From Deltaproteobacteria bacterium (GTDB taxonomy: Bacteria; Myxococcota_C; UBA6777): a stretch of DNA of 49,803 bases. Shown here piece by piece: positions 9,181 through 16,736 of this stretch. The notes beneath the pieces were generated by a model. The model ran no database searches and was not told the origin of the DNA. It was given only the letters and a program-made list of their open reading frames with translations. Within the stretch, counting starts at the first letter, position 1, and every line of letters begins with the position of its first letter. The position numbers and the translations under genes are program-made. The stretch spans positions 1 to 49,803 of the forward strand of contig SBHC01000021.1 in NCBI GenBank assembly GCA_006226375.1. Direction: 5' to 3'.

Positions 9181-10281
9181 CTAGCTCTTCGCAACACTCT
9201 CGTACAAGGCCAGGTAGCTTTGCGCCATCACAGCGCCCGAGTATTCTCTTTGGTAAAGAGCAAAAGCGTTGTTGGCTCGTTCGTTTCGTAATCTCTCGTC
9301 GCCCAAGCAGGACATCAAGACTTCGGCAATTCCGCCCGGTCCAGTCGGGACCTCCCAGCCTGCGTCTTGCTCCAAAAAGTAGGCCATGGCTCCGACCGGG
9401 GTCATCGCGAGAGGAACGCGGGCTTCCATTGCCTCCAAGATGGTAATGGGAGTTCCCTCTCGAAAGCTGGGCTGTACGAGGACATCCATCCACCGCATGA
9501 CCTTCCGCGCATCGTCTACAAACCCAGGCATCAACACATGAGCTTCCAACCCAAGTTCGGCGACCTTTTGTTCGAGATGGCTTCGCTCCCCGCCGTCTCC
9601 GATGATGAGAAGACGGGCCTCTTGTTCGTTGTGACGAAGGATCGCGAGCGCTTCGACCAAAGACACAAGATTCTTTTCGGGACTTAAGCGAGCGACCGCT
9701 CCTATCACGGGACCTTGATCACAAAACTCCCGGATCACCGGGTAATCGGGACTAGCTTCAGGAGACCGGTAGGTGGATATCCCATTCCGAACAATGGGGG
9801 CAAGGGGAAAGTGTTCCTTCATATCCTCAGAGACACCCACCACGAGGTCATGAAACCGCAGTGACATCCGGTCCAACCACTCGTACACAGCGATTTTCGA
9901 GAACGAGGATGTGGTTGTGAAACCGTGAAGCGTACGAAGAAGAGGTGGTGTTTTCCGAACCCAGCGTGGAAACCCCAACAGAATGCTGCCTTTGTAGTCA
10001 TGAATATGAATCAGGTCCACTCGCTGCTTCTTTGCGAATTGAGTGATCGCCGAAGCACCACGAAAGTCCATCCCTCTCTTAAGGAAGAACGGTTGAACCT
10101 GTAACCCTTCCTCCAACGCTGCTGCTTCGATGGGCTTGATCGCTTCGCCTGGGAGTCGAAGGTTGCCTAGGATGGGTCGGTGCCCTTGAGCCTGATGTTG
10201 GCGCATCAACTCCAGAACAACTTGCTCTTTTCCGTAAAGCCCGATGCTGGCCACGATATGCAAAATAGACAGCGATGACAT
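9181..10281 (-). CDS. Glycosyltransferase family 4 (GT-B)
   Basis: A 366-residue cytoplasmic GT-B glycosyltransferase. The N-terminal domain contains the acceptor-side GLYGKEQVVLEL loop. The C-terminal nucleotide-sugar domain carries GAVARLSPEKN (194-204), and the EX7E motif is EGTPITILE (Glu275 and Glu283). Its ATG overlaps the stop of the upstream glycosyltransferase gene by one base (TGATG) and has no Shine-Dalgarno of its own, so translation is probably coupled. Together the pair likely adds sugars to a lipid-linked glycan or exopolysaccharide. Donor and acceptor cannot be assigned. Confidence 0.88.
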   Translation of the reverse strand: MSSLSILHIVASIGLYGKEQVVLELMRQHQAQGHRPILGNLRLPGEAIKPIEAAALEEGLQVQPFFLKRGMDFRGASAITQFAKKQRVDLIHIHDYKGSILLGFPRWVRKTPPLLRTLHGFTTTSSFSKIAVYEWLDRMSLRFHDLVVGVSEDMKEHFPLAPIVRNGISTYRSPEASPDYPVIREFCDQGPVIGAVARLSPEKNLVSLVEALAILRHNEQEARLLIIGDGGERSHLEQKVAELGLEAHVLMPGFVDDARKVMRWMDVLVQPSFREGTPITILEAMEARVPLAMTPVGAMAYFLEQDAGWEVPTGPGGIAEVLMSCLGDERLRNERANNAFALYQREYSGAVMAQSYLALYESVAKS

Positions 10282-11231
10282 CAGGAGGTCTTGGCTTTCT
10301 TGCTACCCATCATGGACTCTTTCATCACTTCCCAGATCGAGAAGGTTCGGGCAGTGAAGTACAGCCAGGACAGGAACATACAGGGGAGAAATGTCTTCTT
10401 GAAACCGCCCAACCACTTGAAAGCTGCTGCCGCAGATGCAGCGCCCGCAAACGCCGGATAGACCAGCAAGAACCAAAGATTGCCCGTGACGATGGGAGCG
10501 ATGATGCTGAATAGGAAGCTGGCCAGAATCATCAAAACAAACAGAGGTATCTTCGACGCAAAGATGCGACTGATCGGTGAGAAGTTGCCTTTGCCATGCC
10601 AACGCTCTCGGCGAAAGAAGTGGCCCAAGGAGTTTGGATAGCCGAGGTGAACGGCGATCAATTCGGGCAAGTTGCTCACGGTAGCGCCGGCCTGTTTGGC
10701 GCGCTCACAGATCTCATGATCTTCTCCCGTTTCCATGGACTCATCGAATCCACCGATGCGGTCAAACAACTCGCGAGTCATGAGCAGGTGTCCACCGTTG
10801 ATAAACGTAACTTTTTCCTGCTTGTCGAACCAGGGTTGAAACCAGACATGAGGAATCCAGCTCGCATCGGGATCCACGGCATACACAGACCCGGCCAACC
10901 AGTCTTCTTTTTGCAAGCGCTCCAGCACAGGGGGCACGTTGTCGATCCAGGAGTCATGAAGATACACATCCCCGTCGATAAACAAGAGAATGTCACCTTT
11001 GGAGGCCTCAACCCCAAAATTCCGGACCGCAGAGATGGTGTATTTGTGTTCCTTGCTGAGAACAGTTACACCCAAAGAAGCGGCGATGGTGGCAGTCCTG
11101 TCTGTAGAGGCGTTGTCCACAAGAATGATCTCGTAGTCGTACACACCGTCCACGTTGGATTGAATGGAACGAATGCATCTTTCGATGTAACGTTCTTCGT
11201 TATAGGCAGGAATAATGAACGAAAGAAACAT
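10281..11231 (-). CDS. Glycosyltransferase family 2, membrane-associated
   Basis: A 316-residue GT-A enzyme. ATG 11231 is preferred over the in-frame TTG two codons upstream. The N-terminus has FIIPAYNEERYI and LVDNASTDRT. The metal-binding DXD motif is Asp86-Gly-Asp88 in FIDGDVY, and the ED motif is in GEDHEICERA, the arrangement of inverting GT2 enzymes. The C-terminal part (about 225-300) is hydrophobic with two to three membrane helices, suggesting action on a lipid-linked acceptor at the inner membrane. First gene of a two-gene operon with the overlapping GT4. Confidence 0.88.
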   Translation of the reverse strand: MFLSFIIPAYNEERYIERCIRSIQSNVDGVYDYEIILVDNASTDRTATIAASLGVTVLSKEHKYTISAVRNFGVEASKGDILLFIDGDVYLHDSWIDNVPPVLERLQKEDWLAGSVYAVDPDASWIPHVWFQPWFDKQEKVTFINGGHLLMTRELFDRIGGFDESMETGEDHEICERAKQAGATVSNLPELIAVHLGYPNSLGHFFRRERWHGKGNFSPISRIFASKIPLFVLMILASFLFSIIAPIVTGNLWFLLVYPAFAGAASAAAAFKWLGGFKKTFLPCMFLSWLYFTARTFSIWEVMKESMMGSKKAKTS

Positions 11232-11431
11232 GGGCAACTATCCCGTCATGGTGGGCAAAGGGCACAACGAATACCCCAAACTAACACAGGCGTAACCAGT
11301 CGCCAAAGAAAGAACGGTTCCACCTTTGGAATCTTAAGTCGGAACATTCAGGGCACAGGTCCTGGACGAATGGCATCTTTATGTTTTAGTGAAAAGAGAG
11401 CGTCCAATGGTCAACGAAAAGGAGAGCGACG

Positions 11432-12028
11432 ATGGGAGCGATCAGTTTTTCTTTGGAATGTAAGCCAGACCCCAAAAGTGAAGTGGAGGCCGATCCCAAT
11501 GCACTGGAAGAGTTGTTTTACGAACTCACAGAAGTCATTGAAGATTATCTCAAGAAAACGCTGAAGAGTGGAACCGAACGAGACTATGTGGAAGACCTCG
11601 GCGAGGTTGTTGAAGTCGATAGTGACGAGCTGGAAGAGTTGCGACTGACCTTCCTCTTCAAAGATCACTGGCACCTTGGATCAGAACTGGCCTACCACTG
11701 GTACCAACATGCCTTGTGCGCCAAATCCGTTCGTAAAGAACTGAACGAAAAGCTGCTCGACATTGGGCTAAAGCTGGAACCCATTCCGTTTGATCTGGAA
11801 GACCTGGTTCATGAACTTCCCGACGAAACCACCTTTGTCCCTCTTGATGATGGAATGTTGGTCGCTGTTTCGACGGAAGGTGAATACGGGATCGATGGGG
11901 AAGAAGGCGACTGGACCGAGATCGACCTGGATGATCTTGACCTCAGTGAACTTGAAATGGATCGACTCGAAGAGGCCGCCGATGCCCGACTGTGCCAGTG
12001 TCAACTGTGCCGCAAAGGACGAAAGTAA
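11432..12028 (+). CDS. Acidic hypothetical protein with C-terminal Cys motif
   Basis: A 198-residue protein with a strong AAGGAGAG site before its ATG. It is very acidic, especially at 40-75 and 150-185 (Glu/Asp-rich, for example EIDLDDLDLSELEMD). It ends with a short cysteine cluster, LCQCQLCRKGRK, which could bind a metal. No signal peptide or membrane segment. I do not recognise the family. It is convergent with the lipoprotein gene at 12035, with only 6 bases between the stops. Confidence 0.75.
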   Translation: MGAISFSLECKPDPKSEVEADPNALEELFYELTEVIEDYLKKTLKSGTERDYVEDLGEVVEVDSDELEELRLTFLFKDHWHLGSELAYHWYQHALCAKSVRKELNEKLLDIGLKLEPIPFDLEDLVHELPDETTFVPLDDGMLVAVSTEGEYGIDGEEGDWTEIDLDDLDLSELEMDRLEEAADARLCQCQLCRKGRK

Positions 12029-12034
12029 CCAAGA

Positions 12035-12514
12035 CTACTGCACTTCAAGGACGTTTTCGACCGTGGACATGATCGGTGTTCCAGAGTCGTCGAAGACCCA
12101 CACCCCCCAAAAGTAAGTCCCTTTGGCCAAAGGAATCGCTCGTTGCGTACTCTCCGCACCGGCCACCCCATGCTTAAACAGAATGTTTCCTTCCCGCCCG
12201 GTTTCAAGACCGGAGTGCCACATCCAGAGAATTTTGTCTGGGTTGGTGATCTCATTGCGCCGAACCTGAACACGGTCCGAGAAGATGGCACATACCACAT
12301 GCTTGCGACCTGTTGCCTGCCAAGAAAAGCTGGGCTCGCCAGGCGCAGGCATGTTGACCGCAGCCGCCATTCGAGAGGTGTTGGTGAACAAGTTGTTCTG
12401 GTAAGCAAATGAATTGCTGTTGCTATGATTTTGGTTGTAGGAATCAGCCCCGCCACAAGCCAAATAGGTGATGGAGATTGTCAGAACCATTGAGAAGACA
12501 AAGAAAAGTCTCAT
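12035..12514 (-). CDS. Small lipoprotein of unknown function
   Basis: A 159-residue protein from ATG 12514, which has an AAAGGAG site; a longer frame upstream lacks one. The N-terminus MRLFFVFSMVLTISITYLAC is a signal peptide with a slightly atypical lipobox (YLAC, Cys20). An Asn/Ser-rich linker follows. The mature part has a beta-rich C-terminal half (KILWMWHSG, GTYFWGVWVFDD) that may be a small beta-sandwich. It starts 35 bases after the PEGA/outer-membrane gene and is likely its operon partner. Confidence 0.75.
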   Translation of the reverse strand: MRLFFVFSMVLTISITYLACGGADSYNQNHSNSNSFAYQNNLFTNTSRMAAAVNMPAPGEPSFSWQATGRKHVVCAIFSDRVQVRRNEITNPDKILWMWHSGLETGREGNILFKHGVAGAESTQRAIPLAKGTYFWGVWVFDDSGTPIMSTVENVLEVQ

Positions 12515-12549
12515 GATAGACGCTCCTTTCGATTGCAAACACATCCAAC

Positions 12550-14268
12550 TTAAAAAATGCCATTCCAAAAAACAAGTCGAAGAGTCAGGGCACCAAAGGG
12601 TCCATACATTGGCTTGGACATCTCCACTTCTTTGGCCTGACCGAACAAGCTAAATTGTCGCTCCTTGTATTGAAGCTGGCCGAGGTAAGCAAAGCCAGCG
12701 TCAAACTGAAGCTCCAGGCTAAAGTTACCACCTCGCGCCAACCGCGAGACAAAGGACAAGAATCCTTCTGCCGAAAAGGAGCCTCGAAAATCTTCTTCGG
12801 TTCCTCCGCTGGAGACCTGGCTAAGAGTCAGGCCCAGGGACGCCCCCAAGTGAAGTGATGCAAACGAGTACTTCTCAAACATCGCCCATTTGAACACAGC
12901 GTGAACCTGGATCAAGTTGATGTCGAAGTTTTGGACCCCCTCCCCATCTCCCACAAAAGTATCTAGCTTGTTCGAGGAGCTTACCCCAACGCTAGGGCTG
13001 AACCGAAAACCCACTTCAAACCACTTAATCCTCATAAGGAAGGACATATCGATAAAGTTAACATCCCTAAAGTTGGGAAGATCAATGCCAAGGAAGACAT
13101 ACCTGTAGCCGAAGTGAAGCTGGCGGGAGTCGAGGCGAAACCCAGGCTTGGCGTTCAAAAACCTTGCAGCAAGCGGGTTGTACAAAGGAGCATGCAGTTG
13201 AAAACGGTCCCCCGGATTGAGGTTCACCGTCGTATTGTACTCTTTGTAGCCGCTGTTACTGACACGAACCTGGTGTTTTCCCACCGTAGCAGTCCCTCGC
13301 AAGGGTGTTTTGCCACGATAGCTTCCGTCGATGTATACCTTACTCCCCTTGGGCTTTGAGGTAATCACAAACGACACCAAAGACTTGGGAAGAACGGCCC
13401 GAAGTTTAAGTTTGTCACCCGCCTTAAGAAACATGGAGGTGGCGTAGGTTTCGTAGCCACTGGCGGCCACCTCAATCAAATGCTCACCGGTACGTAGTTC
13501 CCGAAGCAGCGGAGTTTTGCCGATGGTTTTGCCGTTAATGCGAACGTCGGCGCCTTCCGGTCGTGATTTGATTTGCAAGGTGACCCGATAGCTTCGTCGA
13601 ATTAAAGTAGCAAACTCAATCATGTCATTTTCGATAGTTTTGAACACGGAGGCGCTGAGAGAAGCCCGTATCTTCCTTTTCCGAAAGACTTTCCCGTTCC
13701 GAAAGTCAACATAGGTCATCGTTAACACAACGCCTGTGTTGACCAATTCATAGCTCGTTTGAATTAAGCCATCAAAGCCAGTTATGTTTTTGATAGCGAT
13801 CAACGACACACGGTCTAGCTTCTCTAGGTTCCCATAGCGAGCCATCACGTTGGTCACCTGAGGCATAGCTTTGTAGGTTTTCAGCTTCACAGCTTCCAGC
13901 TGATTCAACCGGCTTTGCGCCAACTTCAGAATGATCGTTCCAAACGCAGCCGCGTCGTTGGCTTTGTTGGGTTTCGATAAGATAGGACTCAAGAATAGAA
14001 AGACCTTGGTCTTCTCCTTCATTAACGTCGCCTTCGCTTTGGGCTGCTTGGGCTTGGATGCCTTGGTCGCGCTCCCTTGATCAGCGTCGGGTGCATCTTG
14101 AATGGGTACGGGCTTCCGTCGTTGCTTGGGCTTTGACGGCTTCGCTGGAACCACTCCCGCTTCGGACTTTTCAGCCTCCTCATCATCTTCCTGGGCAAAC
14201 ACATGCCCCAAAGGAACAGACACACACGTAACAAAGACAACAAACATACATACAGCAATACGTTTCAA
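12550..14268 (-). CDS. Exported double-PEGA protein with outer-membrane-like C-terminus
   Basis: A 572-residue protein. The best start is TTG at 14268 with AGGAGAGG 6 bases upstream; it gives a clean signal peptide, LKRIAVCMFVVFVTCVSVPL with predicted cleavage after HVFA. An acidic and Pro/Lys-rich linker (26-85) is followed by an alpha/beta region (88-225) that resembles the N-domain of envelope proteins sensing or binding ligands. Two PEGA domains follow at about 229-294 and 298-362 (each with GxxVYIxG-type and KTPL motifs). The last 200 residues are beta-rich and end in aromatic Phe (WNGIF), typical of outer-membrane barrels. Probably an outer-membrane protein with a periplasmic sensor or anchor part. 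Function unknown. Confidence 0.8.
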   Translation of the reverse strand: MKRIAVCMFVVFVTCVSVPLGHVFAQEDDEEAEKSEAGVVPAKPSKPKQRRKPVPIQDAPDADQGSATKASKPKQPKAKATLMKEKTKVFLFLSPILSKPNKANDAAAFGTIILKLAQSRLNQLEAVKLKTYKAMPQVTNVMARYGNLEKLDRVSLIAIKNITGFDGLIQTSYELVNTGVVLTMTYVDFRNGKVFRKRKIRASLSASVFKTIENDMIEFATLIRRSYRVTLQIKSRPEGADVRINGKTIGKTPLLRELRTGEHLIEVAASGYETYATSMFLKAGDKLKLRAVLPKSLVSFVITSKPKGSKVYIDGSYRGKTPLRGTATVGKHQVRVSNSGYKEYNTTVNLNPGDRFQLHAPLYNPLAARFLNAKPGFRLDSRQLHFGYRYVFLGIDLPNFRDVNFIDMSFLMRIKWFEVGFRFSPSVGVSSSNKLDTFVGDGEGVQNFDINLIQVHAVFKWAMFEKYSFASLHLGASLGLTLSQVSSGGTEEDFRGSFSAEGFLSFVSRLARGGNFSLELQFDAGFAYLGQLQYKERQFSLFGQAKEVEMSKPMYGPFGALTLRLVFWNGIF

Positions 14269-14559
14269 GCTACACCTCTCCTGTTCGATGGAGGAAAACA
14301 CAGCTCCAACAAAGAAGTGAAAATCATCATGGTTGCGGACATGACAAAACAATACAAGTAGATGTGTAGGAGCAAAGCAACACACACACCAACGACGACA
14401 ACAAAACCAATTAATATTATTAATCAAGCACCTCAACCAATACCGTTCCACATCATGCCAGGGACACAAGCTGACAGAACTCCCAAAACCGTGATCACGA
14501 CGTCATAGTTGGGTCGAATGAGAAGAGTGAAGCGCCAAACCGCTTCTACCAAAGTGGGC
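14269..14559. other. Intergenic region upstream of the PEGA gene
   Basis: No gene seen. It is A+C-rich on the plus strand and contains an AT-rich core (AATTAATATTATTAAT, around 14409) that may be part of the minus-strand promoter for the PEGA gene. I could not identify a clear -35/-10 pair or a terminator for the gene ending at 14560. Confidence 0.35.
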
Positions 14560-15609
14560 TTAAGGACACGAAGAAGCGTGCTTGCGATTTTGCTCGCTGG
14601 CATCAATTTCAGTCTTGAGGAAAAACTCGCAGGCCAAGACGTTTTCGGAAGAATAGGTAGGAGACAACGACTGACATAAGGCTTTTCCCTTATCGAGGTT
14701 GTAACTTGTATAAAAGGCCAAACCTTCCCCCAGGGAAGCCAGACAACTTTCTAGCCACCTGGAGTTGGACCGGATGGAACCACACATCGTAGGTAGGACA
14801 GCTTTCATCGCTGCTTCGTCGAGTGTGGAGTACCGGTCAAAGTTCTCCATAAACACACCCGACAAACAATCTTCCTGGAACGAAGCAGACTTTCGGCTCT
14901 CACACAGGGTTGCAGCTTGAGCCAGCGACCGCCGCCCGTGGGCAAACAGGCCATGACCCAGGCCGTGTACACACTGGGAAAAAGCGAGGGTGTTGGTAGG
15001 AATGGAGTCGCAAAGACTCAGGAGAGTTTCGTCGCTAGCGTTCGGTTGTTGCTTCTCAACCGAGAGAATGTGGTCCTCCATGACTCCGTGGATACAGCCT
15101 TGGATGCAGTCCATCGGACACTGTTGAATGGCCACGCCAGGCTCCTTCACCTTCTTGAACAAAGCCTTCCCAATCTCATGAGCGAGCAGGTGACAATCCG
15201 CCACAGCACCCGAACGATACAGGTCCATAAGCACACACATCGCTTTCTTTGGGGATTCATTCTGAACAAGCGAATGGAGGTAGGGAGTCAGGCACTGCAC
15301 CTGAGCGTAGTAACTTTTTTGAGACGAACATTGTTGGGAAAAGTCTTCAGAGAAGTCGTGCTCCTCCCCAGACTCAGGACATTGTTCCGTTGTTGATTCG
15401 TTGGGTCGTGTTTCATCAAGAGCTGCTTGGTCCGCGACCATCGAGGGTTCGGGCGAAGACTCCTCCAACTGACCAACCTCTCCTCCATCAAGGGATGTGA
15501 CCAACTCTGTAAAAGCTGAGTCATGTTGTGGAGACGTCGCAGAGCATCCTTGCTGGCTGATCAAAGCCAACCCTATCAACATGAGGCAAACGACAATCCA
15601 TCGTAACAC
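14560..15609 (-). CDS. Cys/His-rich lipoprotein with repeated HG/HE motifs
   Basis: A 349-residue protein. The GTG at 15609 is well spaced from GGAGAGG and gives a signal peptide, MLRWIVVCLMLIGLALISQ, ending QQGC; a TTG at 15636 is less likely. An acidic linker follows. The mature domain (about 95-345) is predicted helical, with conserved-looking cysteines and histidines: DCHLLAHEIGKALF, CPMDCIQGCIHGVMEDH, QCVHGLGHGLFAHG, DCLSGVFMENF. The order CH-HEIG, GC-HG, C-HGLGHG suggests one metal or disulfide-stabilised fold. I recall proteins of unknown function with the same motif order in other bacteria and archaea, but cannot name a family. Divergent from the hydrolase at 15801. Confidence 0.75.
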   Translation of the reverse strand: MLRWIVVCLMLIGLALISQQGCSATSPQHDSAFTELVTSLDGGEVGQLEESSPEPSMVADQAALDETRPNESTTEQCPESGEEHDFSEDFSQQCSSQKSYYAQVQCLTPYLHSLVQNESPKKAMCVLMDLYRSGAVADCHLLAHEIGKALFKKVKEPGVAIQQCPMDCIQGCIHGVMEDHILSVEKQQPNASDETLLSLCDSIPTNTLAFSQCVHGLGHGLFAHGRRSLAQAATLCESRKSASFQEDCLSGVFMENFDRYSTLDEAAMKAVLPTMCGSIRSNSRWLESCLASLGEGLAFYTSYNLDKGKALCQSLSPTYSSENVLACEFFLKTEIDASEQNRKHASSCP

Positions 15610-15748
15610 GTGCACAACCTCTCCAGAGACATCCAAGCAGAGTACATCCGAAAGTCTAGGAGTAGGTTAACATTCAAGGAGTCAGGAGAAAAGAGCGCAG
15701 CAACGAAAACTTCTAGCCAAGGGGTTGAAATTGCGCTACATCTATAGT

Positions 15749-15758
15749 GAACATGTTC
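15749..15758. promoter_or_regulatory. Palindrome GAACATGTTC between divergent genes
   Basis: A perfect 10-bp palindrome lies in the region between the Cys/His lipoprotein (minus) and the hydrolase (plus). It sits next to TATAG(T) on the plus strand, or TATAGA on the minus strand, which could be a -10 element. It could be an operator or chance. Confidence 0.2.
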
Positions 15759-15800
15759 TAGGGGCAAGGGACAAAAAGCCAAACAAGGATAGAGTGATAC

Positions 15801-16694
15801 ATGCCAAAGGTTAAGGCAAACGACATTGAGTTGGAGTACGAGACATTTGGCAGAGAGGGTCACCCTGCCATTGTACTGATCATGGGCCTTTCGATGCAGA
15901 TGACGTCGTGGCCTGATGAGTTCTGCCAGGGCTTGGCGGACCAGGGGTTTTATGTGGTCCGTTTTGACAACAGAGACATTGGACTCTCCGAGAAGATGCA
16001 CAACCAAACCGCTCCAGGCCCGATCAAGATCACCCTCCGTCGCCTTCTCCGAATGCAGACCCAAGTCCCCTACACTCTCTATGACATGGCGAAAGACACC
16101 GAAGGGTTGATGGATGCCTTGTCCATTGATCAAGCCCATGTTGTGGGGGTTTCGATGGGGGGAATGATCGGGCAGACGTTGGCCGCCACCCAACCCAACC
16201 GAGTCTTGAGCCTCACCTCCATTATGTCGAGTACGGGCAGCTTGCTCTGGACACGGCCCAAGCCCAAAGTGCTGAGGCACATGCTGCTCAAGCGCCCCAA
16301 GTCATCGAGCGAAGAAGACTATCTAGCCTACGCCTTGGACCTTTGGGCGCTGCTCGAAAGTCCGGCGTATCCGGTCCCCCAAGAGAAGCTTCGTGAACGG
16401 ATCCTCAACTCCTACCGAAGAAGCTATTACCCCCAAGGTTTTCTCCGTCAGATTGCAGCCATATCGGCAACCGGCAATCGCTCAGGGCTGTTGAAGAAGA
16501 TCCAGTCCCCCACCTTGGTCATTCATGGCACGGACGACAATATGATTCCGATCCGAGGGGGCAAACAGACGGCGCGCCTGATCCCTGGCGCTCGCTTTCA
16601 CGCCATTCAGGGGATGGGTCACAATCTTCCGCCAGGTCTGCTTCCCCAACTCACGGATCTCATTGTCAATCACGCCCATCAGGCCAAAGGCTAG
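15801..16694 (+). CDS. Alpha/beta hydrolase
   Basis: A 297-residue cytoplasmic enzyme of the alpha/beta hydrolase superfamily. The nucleophile elbow is GVSMGG (Ser118), the acid is Asp246 in HGTDDNMIP, and the His is His274 in GMGHNLP, so the triad is complete. The oxyanion HG-like strand is LIMGLSMQ, and RFDNRDIGLS is typical of the esterase/lipase and aclacinomycin methylesterase-like subgroup. The substrate is not known. It is 42 bases upstream of the secreted esterase gene, likely in one transcript. Confidence 0.9.
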   Translation: MPKVKANDIELEYETFGREGHPAIVLIMGLSMQMTSWPDEFCQGLADQGFYVVRFDNRDIGLSEKMHNQTAPGPIKITLRRLLRMQTQVPYTLYDMAKDTEGLMDALSIDQAHVVGVSMGGMIGQTLAATQPNRVLSLTSIMSSTGSLLWTRPKPKVLRHMLLKRPKSSSEEDYLAYALDLWALLESPAYPVPQEKLRERILNSYRRSYYPQGFLRQIAAISATGNRSGLLKKIQSPTLVIHGTDDNMIPIRGGKQTARLIPGARFHAIQGMGHNLPPGLLPQLTDLIVNHAHQAKG

Positions 16695-16736
16695 ACCGTT
16701 CCATCCTTCTGACGACTTAAGATAGGAGAACCTCGC

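Noticed and set aside
10596-11564. Plus-strand open frame over the GT2 gene and the gap beyond it
   Set aside because: The GT2 motifs on the other strand are decisive, and the 3' part overlaps the real gene at 11432 in another frame.
15749-15758. The palindrome as a damage-response (LexA-type) box
   Set aside because: The Gram-positive-type box needs four bases between GAAC and GTTC; here there are two.
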